Below, one piece after another: positions 8,237-16,126 of a DNA stretch of 37,058 nucleotides; position 1 is the first letter of the stretch, and every line of letters starts with the position of its first letter. The translations under genes and the position numbers were made by a program. The DNA is from an uncultured bacterium (lineage in GTDB: Bacteria; Bacteroidota; Bacteroidia; Bacteroidales; Bacteroidaceae): positions 1 through 37,058 of the forward strand of contig CAJMSQ010000024.1 of assembly GCA_905216095.1 (NCBI GenBank). Reading direction: 5' to 3'. Under the pieces are notes generated by a model, which was not told the origin of the DNA, made no database searches, and saw only the letters and a list, made by a program, of their open reading frames with translations.

Positions 8237-8453
8237 GCAGCCGTATGTACCGGCCGGCAACCTCTACAAGGCAGCATTTTCACACTTATTCACCTAACAG
8301 AAGTTAAATATGTTAATGTCGGCCGATGCCGGCTGCCCTTGTCGGCGCGCATTTCTACCCGAACAAATGTTTGTTCCGGCCATCTCCGGCAGCCGTCATG
8401 CCTGCCTTCGAAAAGTTTTTTTGAGAAAAATCAAAAAATAAAGACGAAAAATT

Positions 8454-8483
8454 TTGTCGGAAGCATCTAAAGACATACTTTTG
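8454..8483 (+). promoter_or_regulatory. Orphan consensus promoter
   Basis: TACTTTTG at 8476-8483 and TTG at 8454-8456 with a 19-nt spacer form a full Bacteroides-type promoter. Transcription would begin near 8490. The only reading frame just downstream is the doubtful 8525-8797 frame; the next firm gene starts at 8883, so this could also be a distal promoter with a ~390-nt leader for the receptor gene. Confidence 0.65.
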
Positions 8484-8524
8484 CGGTGTACTATTAATCT
8501 ATAACACTATTAATGTATAAAGAA

Positions 8525-8797
8525 ATGGTAAAAATCAAGAAAATCCACCCTGTTTGCGGTCGCCGTCGGGCATCTGTATCCGGTCGTTACGGTCTTTCGT
8601 CCGCACCGGACCACATCCACGGTTTGCCGGATAGGGGCGGCTCGGACAAGTCCACGTTGTTTTATCTCTCATGTCATGCAGACCACGCACCGTCAGATAT
8701 ACAGCTTCACATACGACTATGTATATGTCCGAAAGATGACAATTTCGTTTCCATTCCCATGGTGATGTGTAAAAATGTAAACGTATGCCGTGCATAA
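8525..8797 (+). CDS. Doubtful small ORF downstream of the orphan promoter
   Basis: An open frame of 90 codons beginning MVKIKKIHPVCGRRR follows an A/T-rich leader (two TATTAAT repeats) of the sort seen before real Bacteroides genes. An in-frame ATG at 8513 would add four residues. Beyond the first residues the composition, rich in Arg, His, Cys and Ser with no hydrophobic core pattern, does not look like a folded protein, and I recognise no family. It may be a decayed gene or a non-coding leader that keeps a plausible start region. Confidence 0.25.
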   Translation: MVKIKKIHPVCGRRRASVSGRYGLSSAPDHIHGLPDRGGSDKSTLFYLSCHADHAPSDIQLHIRLCICPKDDNFVSIPMVMCKNVNVCRA

Positions 8798-8843
8798 CGC
8801 CTACTTTTTGACAGACATTCCTATCGGGACAGGGATTTATTAG

Positions 8844-8851
8844 TAACTTTG
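8844..8851 (+). promoter_or_regulatory. -7 element of the receptor gene
   Basis: TAACTTTG lies 32 nt before the ATG at 8883. No TTG is present at the usual -33 distance (the nearest, at 8808-8810, is too far), so the promoter may be weak or activator-dependent. Confidence 0.5.
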
Positions 8852-8882
8852 CAACGTTTTTTACAGTCAGAAATCAATCAGC

Positions 8883-11378
8883 ATGAAACATAAACTCATA
8901 CTATTCTGGATAGCAAGCATTTTCATGGTGCTTTGCTCACACGCACAAAACAATTCCACCTTTCTTCTGAAAGGCGAAGTGAAAGACTCCATCAGCGGGA
9001 ACGGCGTTCCTTACGCCACTTTGCGCATCATGACACCGGGCAAGGGAAAGGCCAAGGCCGTGGCAGTGGGCACTACCGATACCAACGGAAAGTTCAACCT
9101 GAAAGTCACGCGCCCCGGAGCCTACCGCCTGCAGGTCGTGAACTTAGGCATGGCTCCGCTGGAACGCGACATAGAGCTGAAAGACACCAGACAGCTGAAC
9201 CTCGGGACGCTGCTGATGCAGGAGTACTCCTCGACCCTGGGGACGGCCACCGTGACGGCCCAGCGGCCCATAGTGAAAGCGGAAATAGACAAGCTGAGCT
9301 ACTCCATCAGCGAGGACCCCGACGCCGAGACCAACTCGTTGCTGGACATGTTGCGCAAGGTTCCGATGGTCACCGTGGACGGAGAGGACAACATACAAGT
9401 GAACGGAAGCGGAAGTTTCAAGGTCTACGTAAACGGCAAGCTCAACACCATGATGAGCGCCAACCCGTCACTGATTCTCAAAAACTACCCCGCATCGGCT
9501 GTCAAGAAGGTGGAGGTAGTCACCGACCCGGGAGCGAAATATGACGCGGAAGGAGTGGCCGGTGTCCTGAATATCGTGACCGAAGCCGAAACGAAAACGA
9601 CCGGCTACACGCTCACCCCGCACATCAATCCCTCGAACAGGGGCGTATTCGGCAGCCTGTTCGGCATGGCGCAAATCGGCAAACTGACCGTATCGGGCAA
9701 CTACGGCGTCGGACACATGAAATCGCCTACGCAAGACAGCCGCTCCGAACGCGAGACATTCGCGGACGAGACTTACCACCTGCTGCGTTCGGTAGGCGCA
9801 AATGACTATTCGGGGACATTCCAGTTCGGGAGCCTTGACGCCAGCTACGAGTTTGACGCACACAACCTGCTGAGCGTAACCGCGGGACTACACCAGCACA
9901 AGGGCGAACAGAGTGGTTTCACACGCTACGACATGTTATCGGCCGACAACAGCCCCGTCTACGGATACGAACAATGGTCCAAATCGAAATCGACCTACCG
10001 CGGAATCAACGCCAGCGCGGACTACCAGCACACATTCGACAAGGAAGGCCGGTCCGTCACGTTCTCCTACCGCTTCAACACGTCACCCAACCACGACCGC
10101 TCCACACGCATTTACAGCGGAATGGACGCTGTTCCTTTCGGTATGGAAGACATGTACTCCGACCCGCAGAACCATTCCTACGAACATACGGGACAGGTGG
10201 ATTTCACCACCCCCATCGGCAAACTGCATACGCTCTCCACCGGAGCGAAATACATTTACCGCATCAACCGGAGCGACAACACGGAATTCACACGCCCCTC
10301 GGGAAGCGATGATGCCTTCGAAATATCGGAAGACGCGAGCCTGCGCTACCGGCACCGCAACGACATCATTGCAGGATATGCGGAATATACACTGAAACTG
10401 AAGAAATTCACCGCACGTACCGGACTCCGATACGAGCATTCGCGGGTCAAGGTGAACTACCCCGACGGCAGCTGCGAGTCCTTCGGCAGCAATTTCGACG
10501 ACCTTGTACCGTCCGTCAGCTTCGGCTACAGTCTCTCGGAAGGCTCTATGCTGAAAGCCGGATACAACATGCGCATCGGACGACCGGACATATCTTATCT
10601 CTCGCCCTACGTCTCCCACCCCACCCCCGAAACCCAAAGTTACGGAAACCCGGGACTGGAAAGCGAGAAAGCACATAACTTCAACCTGAGCTTCAACAAG
10701 TTCACGCCCAAACTGAACATCAATGCCTCACTGTCCTATATGCTGCAGACGAACGGGCTCACGTCGTATTCTTTCCTCGACGAAAACGGTATTCAAACCA
10801 CAACGTTCGATAATTTCCTCCACACCAAGGACCTGGGTCTGAACCTCTATCTCAACTGGACTATCTTCAACGGTACGATGCTGAACATCAATGCCAACGG
10901 AAACTACACCGACTACAAAGCACTGCACTTCGGCGACAAAGGCGGCGCACGCAACCACGGATTTTCCGGCGGATGCTGGGGCGGCATCCGTCAGGACCTG
11001 CCGTGGAAACTGAAGCTGAACCTGCACGGCGGCGGAAGCACGAAGGATATCAACCTGCAAGGTGAAGGAAACAGCTTCTACTTTTATGCACTCAGTCTGA
11101 GCCGCTCCTTCCTGAAAGAAGACCGTCTGACGCTCAGTGTGATGGCCGGCAACTTCATCCATCCCAAACGCAAATTCACCAACACGACGGTTACGGACGA
11201 TTTCCGTTTCGAAAGCATGACCCGGGTGGATATGCTGCGCTTCGGAATGGGCATCCGCTACCGCCTGGGCAGCCTGAAAGCAATTGTCAAGAAGGCATCC
11301 CGCACCATCGACAACTCCGATGTGAAACAACAGTCATCGGGCAACTCCGGACAGAGCGGCATGGAAGGAAGCATGTAA
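8883..11378 (+). CDS. TonB-dependent-receptor-like outer-membrane beta-barrel protein
   Basis: An 831-residue outer-membrane protein with signal peptide MKHKLILFWIASIFMVLCSHA. A carboxypeptidase-regulatory-like domain (about 25-110) is followed by a plug-like domain (about 120-215, with VYVNGKL and AEGVAGVLNI text) and a large beta-barrel with repeated aromatic-rich amphipathic strands (about 230-800), as in the OMP_b-brl_3 family. It has no SusD partner next to it and is not a SusC protein by length or neighbours. The ligand is unknown. The ABC-F gene begins 58 nt later on the same strand; co-transcription is possible but a functional link is not apparent. Confidence 0.88.
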   Translation: MKHKLILFWIASIFMVLCSHAQNNSTFLLKGEVKDSISGNGVPYATLRIMTPGKGKAKAVAVGTTDTNGKFNLKVTRPGAYRLQVVNLGMAPLERDIELKDTRQLNLGTLLMQEYSSTLGTATVTAQRPIVKAEIDKLSYSISEDPDAETNSLLDMLRKVPMVTVDGEDNIQVNGSGSFKVYVNGKLNTMMSANPSLILKNYPASAVKKVEVVTDPGAKYDAEGVAGVLNIVTEAETKTTGYTLTPHINPSNRGVFGSLFGMAQIGKLTVSGNYGVGHMKSPTQDSRSERETFADETYHLLRSVGANDYSGTFQFGSLDASYEFDAHNLLSVTAGLHQHKGEQSGFTRYDMLSADNSPVYGYEQWSKSKSTYRGINASADYQHTFDKEGRSVTFSYRFNTSPNHDRSTRIYSGMDAVPFGMEDMYSDPQNHSYEHTGQVDFTTPIGKLHTLSTGAKYIYRINRSDNTEFTRPSGSDDAFEISEDASLRYRHRNDIIAGYAEYTLKLKKFTARTGLRYEHSRVKVNYPDGSCESFGSNFDDLVPSVSFGYSLSEGSMLKAGYNMRIGRPDISYLSPYVSHPTPETQSYGNPGLESEKAHNFNLSFNKFTPKLNINASLSYMLQTNGLTSYSFLDENGIQTTTFDNFLHTKDLGLNLYLNWTIFNGTMLNINANGNYTDYKALHFGDKGGARNHGFSGGCWGGIRQDLPWKLKLNLHGGGSTKDINLQGEGNSFYFYALSLSRSFLKEDRLTLSVMAGNFIHPKRKFTNTTVTDDFRFESMTRVDMLRFGMGIRYRLGSLKAIVKKASRTIDNSDVKQQSSGNSGQSGMEGSM

Positions 11379-11436
11379 TCCGTCCTTACCGAAACAATCC
11401 GACATTTCCTCTTTACAAACAAAAATATCCGACATC

Positions 11437-13329
11437 GTGACACCGGCCTTAGACGTACAACATCTTACCAAAAGCATCGGCGACCTGATTCTGTTCGAAG
11501 ACATCTCGTTCTCTGTTGCCGAAGGACAGCATGTGGGCCTGATAGCCCGCAACGGAACCGGAAAATCCACCCTGCTGAACATTCTTTCCGGTATCGATGA
11601 CTACGATAGCGGCGAGATGGTGTTCCGGCGCGACCTGACAGTGGGCTACCTCACGCAGTCACCGCAATACGACCCGCACATGACGGTTATCGATGCCTGT
11701 TTCAGTAAGGCGGGCGAGCTTTCCGACCTCATCAGCCGCTACGAGCATTGCCTCGCACAGCCCGGCAATCCGGGACTGGAACAGTTGATAGAGGAAATGG
11801 AACGCAGGGAGGCCTGGGATTTCGAGTTACGGGCCAAACAAATCCTCACGAAACTGTCCATCACCGAGTTCGACAAACCGATAGGCCTGTTGTCGGGCGG
11901 ACAACTCAAGCGCGTGGCGCTTGCCAACGTGCTGCTCTCCAATCCCGACCTGCTTATACTCGACGAACCGACCAATCATCTGGACATGGAGATGATTGAA
12001 TGGCTCGAGAACTACCTGAGCCGCCACAACAAGGCGTTGCTCATGGTGACACACGACCGTTATTTTCTGGAGCGGGTCTGCTCCGTCATTCTGGAAATGG
12101 ATGACCGCAGACTGTACGCCTATCGCGGCAACTACGCCTATTATCTTGAGAAACGCGAGGAGCGCATTGCCGCCAACAACGCCAACATAGCGCGTGCGGC
12201 AAACCTGTACCGCAAGGAACTGGACTGGATGCGCCGCATGCCTTGTGCACGGGGCACCAAAGCAAGATACCGCAAGGAGGCCTTTTACGAACTGGAACAA
12301 CGGGCCAGGCAGCGCAAGGAGGAACGGGCCGCACGGCTGGAAGTGAAAAGCGGATACATCGGAAGCAAGATATTCGAGGCGGAATATGTCAGCAAGGCCT
12401 TCGTTCGTCCCGACGGGAGCAAGAAAACCATTCTGAAGGACTTCTATTACAATTTCTCCCGCTTCGAAAAAATGGGCATTATCGGATCTAACGGAACCGG
12501 CAAGAGTACTTTCATCAAGATGCTTCTGGGAGAAATCAAGCCGGACGAAGGACGCTTTGTCGTGGGAGAAACCGTCCGCTTCGGCTACTTTGCACAGGAG
12601 GGCATGAAGTTCGATCAGCAGATGAAGGTCATCGACGCTGTCAGACGCATTGCCGAGACCATTGACCTGGGAGGCGGCAGAAAACTGACCGCCATGCAGT
12701 TTCTCACACATTTCCTGTTCCCGCCACAACGCCAGCAGGACTACATTTACAAGCTTTCGGGAGGAGAACAAAGAAGGCTGCACCTTTGCACCGTACTGAT
12801 GCAAAACCCCAATTTTCTGATTCTCGACGAACCTACCAACGACCTTGACATCGCCACTCTTCAGGTATTGGAGGAATACCTGATTGATTTCCGAGGTTGC
12901 GTGATTGTAGTCAGTCACGACCGCTATTTCATGGACAAGGTGGTGGACCATCTGCTTGTTTTCAAGGGGGAAGGAGAAATTGATGACTTTCCCGGAAACC
13001 ACACACAGTATCGTGACTGGTGCGGTCTGAAGGAGAAAGAAGAAGAAAACCGGCCGGCCGCCGGAAAGCCCGAACGGAAAGAAAAGGAAAAATGGAGCGG
13101 CGAGCGCAAAAGACGGCTGACATTCAAAGAGCGCAAGGAACTGGAACAGCTGGAACAGGACATAGAAAAACTGGAAAACGAGAAAAGCGAGATTGAAACC
13201 GCATTGTGCTCCGGCGAACTGGGCGTGGACGAACTGACCGAAAAGAGTAAACGTCTCCCTGTCCTGGGAAAAGAATTGGACGAGAAGTCCACACGATGGC
13301 TGGAACTGTCCGAAATCGAGAGCAACTGA
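11437..13329 (+). CDS. uup: ABC-F family ATPase, Uup-like
   Basis: A 630-residue soluble protein with two ABC ATPase cassettes in tandem and no membrane segment. Cassette 1 shows ARNGTGKST (37-45), an LSGGQLKR signature (about 152) and LDEPTNHLD (about 176). Cassette 2 shows SNGTGKST (about 352), LSGGEQRR (about 442) and LDEPTNDLD. A charged coiled-coil C-terminus (about 555-630) is typical of Uup. ABC-F proteins act on the ribosome, and Uup has also been tied to branched-DNA metabolism. The start codon is GTG at 11437; no ATG in frame would preserve the N-terminal strand of cassette 1. rarA follows after 40 nt, a suggestive pairing given the DNA-metabolism link. The exact subfamily is inferred from the C-terminal coil. 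Confidence 0.9.
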   Translation: MTPALDVQHLTKSIGDLILFEDISFSVAEGQHVGLIARNGTGKSTLLNILSGIDDYDSGEMVFRRDLTVGYLTQSPQYDPHMTVIDACFSKAGELSDLISRYEHCLAQPGNPGLEQLIEEMERREAWDFELRAKQILTKLSITEFDKPIGLLSGGQLKRVALANVLLSNPDLLILDEPTNHLDMEMIEWLENYLSRHNKALLMVTHDRYFLERVCSVILEMDDRRLYAYRGNYAYYLEKREERIAANNANIARAANLYRKELDWMRRMPCARGTKARYRKEAFYELEQRARQRKEERAARLEVKSGYIGSKIFEAEYVSKAFVRPDGSKKTILKDFYYNFSRFEKMGIIGSNGTGKSTFIKMLLGEIKPDEGRFVVGETVRFGYFAQEGMKFDQQMKVIDAVRRIAETIDLGGGRKLTAMQFLTHFLFPPQRQQDYIYKLSGGEQRRLHLCTVLMQNPNFLILDEPTNDLDIATLQVLEEYLIDFRGCVIVVSHDRYFMDKVVDHLLVFKGEGEIDDFPGNHTQYRDWCGLKEKEEENRPAAGKPERKEKEKWSGERKRRLTFKERKELEQLEQDIEKLENEKSEIETALCSGELGVDELTEKSKRLPVLGKELDEKSTRWLELSEIESN

Positions 13330-13369
13330 CCTTTACAGAAGTACACCTACACATATAAAGCCAAATTTC

Positions 13370-14644
13370 ATGACACCACTTGCGGAAAGATTACGCCCCG
13401 TTACTTTCGATGACTACATCGGCCAGACCCATCTGGTCGGAAAGGGCGCGGTATTGCGCAACATGATTGACTCGGGACATATCTCGTCGTTCATACTCTG
13501 GGGACCGCCGGGAGTGGGCAAGACGACATTGGCCAAAATCATCTCCAACCGGCTGAAAACACCGTTCTACACCTTGTCGGCAGTCAATTGCGGAGTGAAG
13601 GATGTACGCGAAGTCATAGAACGTGCCGGACGCAACCGCTTCTTCGGCCAGCAAAGCCCGATTCTCTTTATCGATGAAATCCACAGGTTCTCCAAATCGC
13701 AACAGGATTCGCTGCTGGCGGCCGTCGAAACCGGCACAATCACGCTCATCGGCGCAACAACGGAAAACCCGTCCTTTGAAGTCATACGCCCGCTGCTCTC
13801 AAGATGTCAGGTCTATGTACTCAAAAGCCTTGACCGGGATTGCCTGCTGCAATTGCTGGAACATGCCATTCACAAGGATACGGTCCTGAAAGAGTTGGAC
13901 ATCGAACTGAAAGAAACGGATGCCTTGCTGAGATATAGCGGCGGCGATGCCCGCAAACTGCTCAATATTCTGGACCTCATCGTCAATGCGTGCGGCGAAG
14001 GAAAAATAGTCATCGACAATGACACGGTCACACTTCGCTTGCAACAGAACCCTTTGGCCTACGATAAAGACGGGGAAGTGCATTACGACATCATATCCGC
14101 TTTCATCAAAAGCATACGCGGCAGCGACCCTGACGCCGCGCTCTACTGGCTGGCACGTATGATTGAGGGCGGTGAGGACCCGAAGTTCATTGCACGCCGG
14201 CTGGTCATCTCGGCGGCCGAAGACATCGGGCTGGCCAACCCTAATGCCCTGTTGCTGGCCAATGCGGCTTTCGACGCCGTACAGAAGATTGGCTGGCCCG
14301 AAGGACGGATTCCTTTGGCCGAGGCGACCGTATATCTGGCAACAAGCCCCAAGAGCAATTCCGCTTATATGGGAATAAATGCGGCAATCGACCTGGTACG
14401 GAAAACGGGGAATTGCCCTGTACCGCTCCATCTGCGCAATGCACCGACTGAACTCATGTCTCAACTGGGGTATGCCGACGGTTACATCTATCCGCATAAC
14501 CATCCCGAACACTTCGCCCGACAGCAATATATGCCTGACGAACTGCAAGGACACACCTTATGGACAGCGGCGGACAATCCGGCCGAAGCCAAGGCTGCCG
14601 AACGTATGCAACGGCTCTGGAAAGGACAGGACCGAAAGAATTAA
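13370..14644 (+). CDS. rarA: Replication-associated recombination protein A (AAA+ ATPase)
   Basis: A 424-residue AAA+ ATPase of the RarA/MgsA/WRNIP1 family, which acts at stalled replication forks with SSB. Visible motifs are Walker A GPPGVGKTT (45-53), Walker B ILFIDEIHRFSKSQQD (about 98-113), sensor 1 LIGATTENPSFEV and the arginine-finger region LLSRCQVYVL. The C-terminal clamp-loader-like tetramerisation domain includes GSDPDAALYWLARMI and EDIGLANP, both hallmarks of RarA. Length and start fit the family. It lies 40 nt after the ABC-F gene on the same strand. Confidence 0.96.
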   Translation: MTPLAERLRPVTFDDYIGQTHLVGKGAVLRNMIDSGHISSFILWGPPGVGKTTLAKIISNRLKTPFYTLSAVNCGVKDVREVIERAGRNRFFGQQSPILFIDEIHRFSKSQQDSLLAAVETGTITLIGATTENPSFEVIRPLLSRCQVYVLKSLDRDCLLQLLEHAIHKDTVLKELDIELKETDALLRYSGGDARKLLNILDLIVNACGEGKIVIDNDTVTLRLQQNPLAYDKDGEVHYDIISAFIKSIRGSDPDAALYWLARMIEGGEDPKFIARRLVISAAEDIGLANPNALLLANAAFDAVQKIGWPEGRIPLAEATVYLATSPKSNSAYMGINAAIDLVRKTGNCPVPLHLRNAPTELMSQLGYADGYIYPHNHPEHFARQQYMPDELQGHTLWTAADNPAEAKAAERMQRLWKGQDRKN

Positions 14645-14846
14645 TCCCGGAAAACATTACGGGCAACAAGAGATAATATTGGCTGCGACACACTGATTTT
14701 TGTCTGTCCCAAAGCGTCGTTGGATTTTTGTACCTGTTATTGTCTTTTCCGGACTATGTCCTTCCACGAACGAGCACAGACATCACGCGCCATGTCTGAC
14801 ACATAAAGAGGAAAAACAGGCGGAGTTGCCAAGAAGCCTCAACAGG
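14645..14846. other. Convergent intergenic region
   Basis: About 200 nt separates rarA from the convergent secreted-protein gene. I see no strong terminator hairpin, RNA gene or conserved frame here. A short AGCCT-CAAC-AGGCT hairpin at 14835-14848 overlaps the stop codon of the minus-strand gene but lacks a good T-run. Confidence 0.6.
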
Positions 14847-15869
14847 CTAATAATTACGCAAGGAATAGTAATGCAAATCAATATAAGTCTGCTTGGCTTT
14901 TCCCCTGTTACCTATCATCGTCGAGGACTGGGATACCAGCTGACAGGGCCAGCCGTTGTACATATAGTCAATTCTATAATATGTATCCGAGGTAGCATCA
15001 ACATTCACCTGCGAATCGAATTCTTTCTGAAAACTTTCCAACATTTTACCATCCTTCAGCGAACTTACAAATCCGCCGACCAACGATTTCACCAACGACT
15101 GCGGGATGGTGCTGACGACATCGGCCGAAATAGAGTATGTTCCGGCCACCGTATCCGTTGAGACTGTCACTTGACTGTCATTTTCGAAATCGGTATCGGT
15201 GGCATCCTCATGGGAAGTCTTTTTCCCGATATTGAAGGTATGTCCATGCCACATAAACAATAGGTTCAGTTCTTCGGTATAGCCTTCTACCAACTGATCG
15301 GTATCTACCTTGCCTACCCAATCCATGAGGTTTATTCCCATTTCCTTGAGTTTCTTGATTTCAGGCATATCATCCAACTCTCTTTTCGCCTCCTTGAAAA
15401 GTCCCTTGGCCTGCTTCTTAATCTGACCGAGGTTGTTGAACCGGGTAATTGCACCACATTCATCGGTCTCAAACTTGATAGTCGTACCGGCAATCTTGTT
15501 ACTGAGCCGTTCCACTATCCTGTTCTGATAATTGCCGATAGGTGTATCCGCTATGGAGTCACTCTCAAATTTCAGAAAGGTATAATCCATCTGGTAACCG
15601 GAGGCTGTGGAATCCGTAACAACCAGTCTGACCAACGTGGAAACGCCGGATGTCTTGATGGTATCGGCACCATTGAACTTCCAGCTGCTTTCATTAATCC
15701 AATATTCAAGTGTATCATTCTTGCAGAACCAGCCGATAACATCCAAAGTGGAATCCCGGGGTTCGTCTGCCTCATCATGTACAGCCACAGTCTTGGCGTG
15801 CGAAATCATGCCCCCTGCCGTCAGCAACGAACAAACCATAAGAAAAAGTATTCTTGACATATTGTTCAT
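14847..15869 (-). CDS. Secreted protein of unknown function
   Basis: A 340-residue protein with a signal peptide (MSRILFLMVCSLLTAGGMISHA) and no membrane segment afterwards. I do not recognise the family. The body is acidic and rich in Asp, Ser and Thr, with alternating beta-like segments and a helical charged stretch near residues 165-190 (KKQAKGLFKEAKRELDD). ATG at 15869 is chosen because the -7 element lies just upstream; ATG at 15860 is equally possible, and the longer frame to 15965 runs through the promoter. It has its own promoter and is separated from the OmpA gene by a strong terminator, so it is probably monocistronic. A periplasmic or surface role is inferred only from the signal. 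Confidence 0.75.
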   Translation of the reverse strand: MNNMSRILFLMVCSLLTAGGMISHAKTVAVHDEADEPRDSTLDVIGWFCKNDTLEYWINESSWKFNGADTIKTSGVSTLVRLVVTDSTASGYQMDYTFLKFESDSIADTPIGNYQNRIVERLSNKIAGTTIKFETDECGAITRFNNLGQIKKQAKGLFKEAKRELDDMPEIKKLKEMGINLMDWVGKVDTDQLVEGYTEELNLLFMWHGHTFNIGKKTSHEDATDTDFENDSQVTVSTDTVAGTYSISADVVSTIPQSLVKSLVGGFVSSLKDGKMLESFQKEFDSQVNVDATSDTYYRIDYMYNGWPCQLVSQSSTMIGNRGKAKQTYIDLHYYSLRNY

Positions 15870-15889
15870 AACAATGCGTTTTATTACAG

Positions 15890-15918
15890 CAAATATACGA
15901 ATTATCCGGTTTATACAA
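15890..15918 (-). promoter_or_regulatory. Promoter of the secreted-protein gene
   Basis: On the minus strand TATATTTG (15890-15897) follows TTG (15916-15918) with an 18-nt spacer. It leaves a leader of roughly 15 nt before the ATG at 15869 and so fixes the start choice. Confidence 0.75.
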
Positions 15919-16061
15919 CTGCATCCCGTCCATTTATTCACTTCTAACACCTTCCAATAAAACAATCAGAATACGACTCAAAAAGCATTCCGCATTACAT
16001 AGAACCGAAGAAGCATCTCAAAAATCAGAAACATGAGATGCCACATGCATTACAAACACTC

Positions 16062-16110
16062 ATATATAAAACGTTCGGCCGCTCAATGAACGGCCGAACG
16101 TTTTATATAT
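16062..16110. terminator. Long perfect hairpin terminator of the OmpA gene
   Basis: Twenty bases at 16062-16081 pair perfectly with 16091-16110 around a 9-nt loop. The stem has a GC core (ACGTTCGGCCG) and A/T-rich base, giving TTTTATATAT on the 3' side of either strand. It lies 17 nt after the OmpA stop codon and would work in both directions. Confidence 0.9.
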
Positions 16111-16126
16111 TGCTGTTATGTTTTAT

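Larger units (their letters stand above)
8047..8323 (+). repeat. Intergenic element copy A (promoter-hairpin-palindrome element)
   Basis: Shares an ordered set of motifs with copy B at 28571-28830: a TTTAACA-like left edge, TTG plus TATCTTTG promoter with the same 20-nt spacer, a GC hairpin with T-run, the 18-nt motif AAACTATGCCCGTGACAG (8177-8194), palindromes of the CTACATG(G/C)CATGTAG type (8201-8236), and a right-edge motif at 8303-8323 that matches copy B at 20 of 21 bases. The sequence between motifs has diverged. Left TTTAACA and right GTTAAA suggest imperfect terminal inverted repeats, so a small non-autonomous mobile element is possible. Edges are approximate. Confidence 0.7.
7994..8882. 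other. Long intergenic region with element copy A and an orphan promoter
   Basis: This 889-nt stretch contains no recognisable conserved protein gene. It holds a CCGCACGTGCGG palindrome just after the upstream stop codon (7994-8005), element copy A (8047-8323), a palindrome GAACAAA-TG-TTTGTTC at 8361-8376, a consensus promoter at 8454-8483 leading into a doubtful small reading frame, and the -7 element of the receptor gene at 8844-8851. Confidence 0.8.

Noticed and set aside
8080..8283. Minus-strand frames in copies A and B with similar text (YMAC...YMPC / YMAC...YMAS)
   Set aside because: The similarity comes from the CATGTAG palindromes read in the same frame. There is no promoter or conserved start on that strand.
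14835..14848. Small hairpin AGCCT-CAAC-AGGCT as terminator of the secreted-protein gene
   Set aside because: The stem is five pairs, overlaps the stop codon and lacks a proper T-run.
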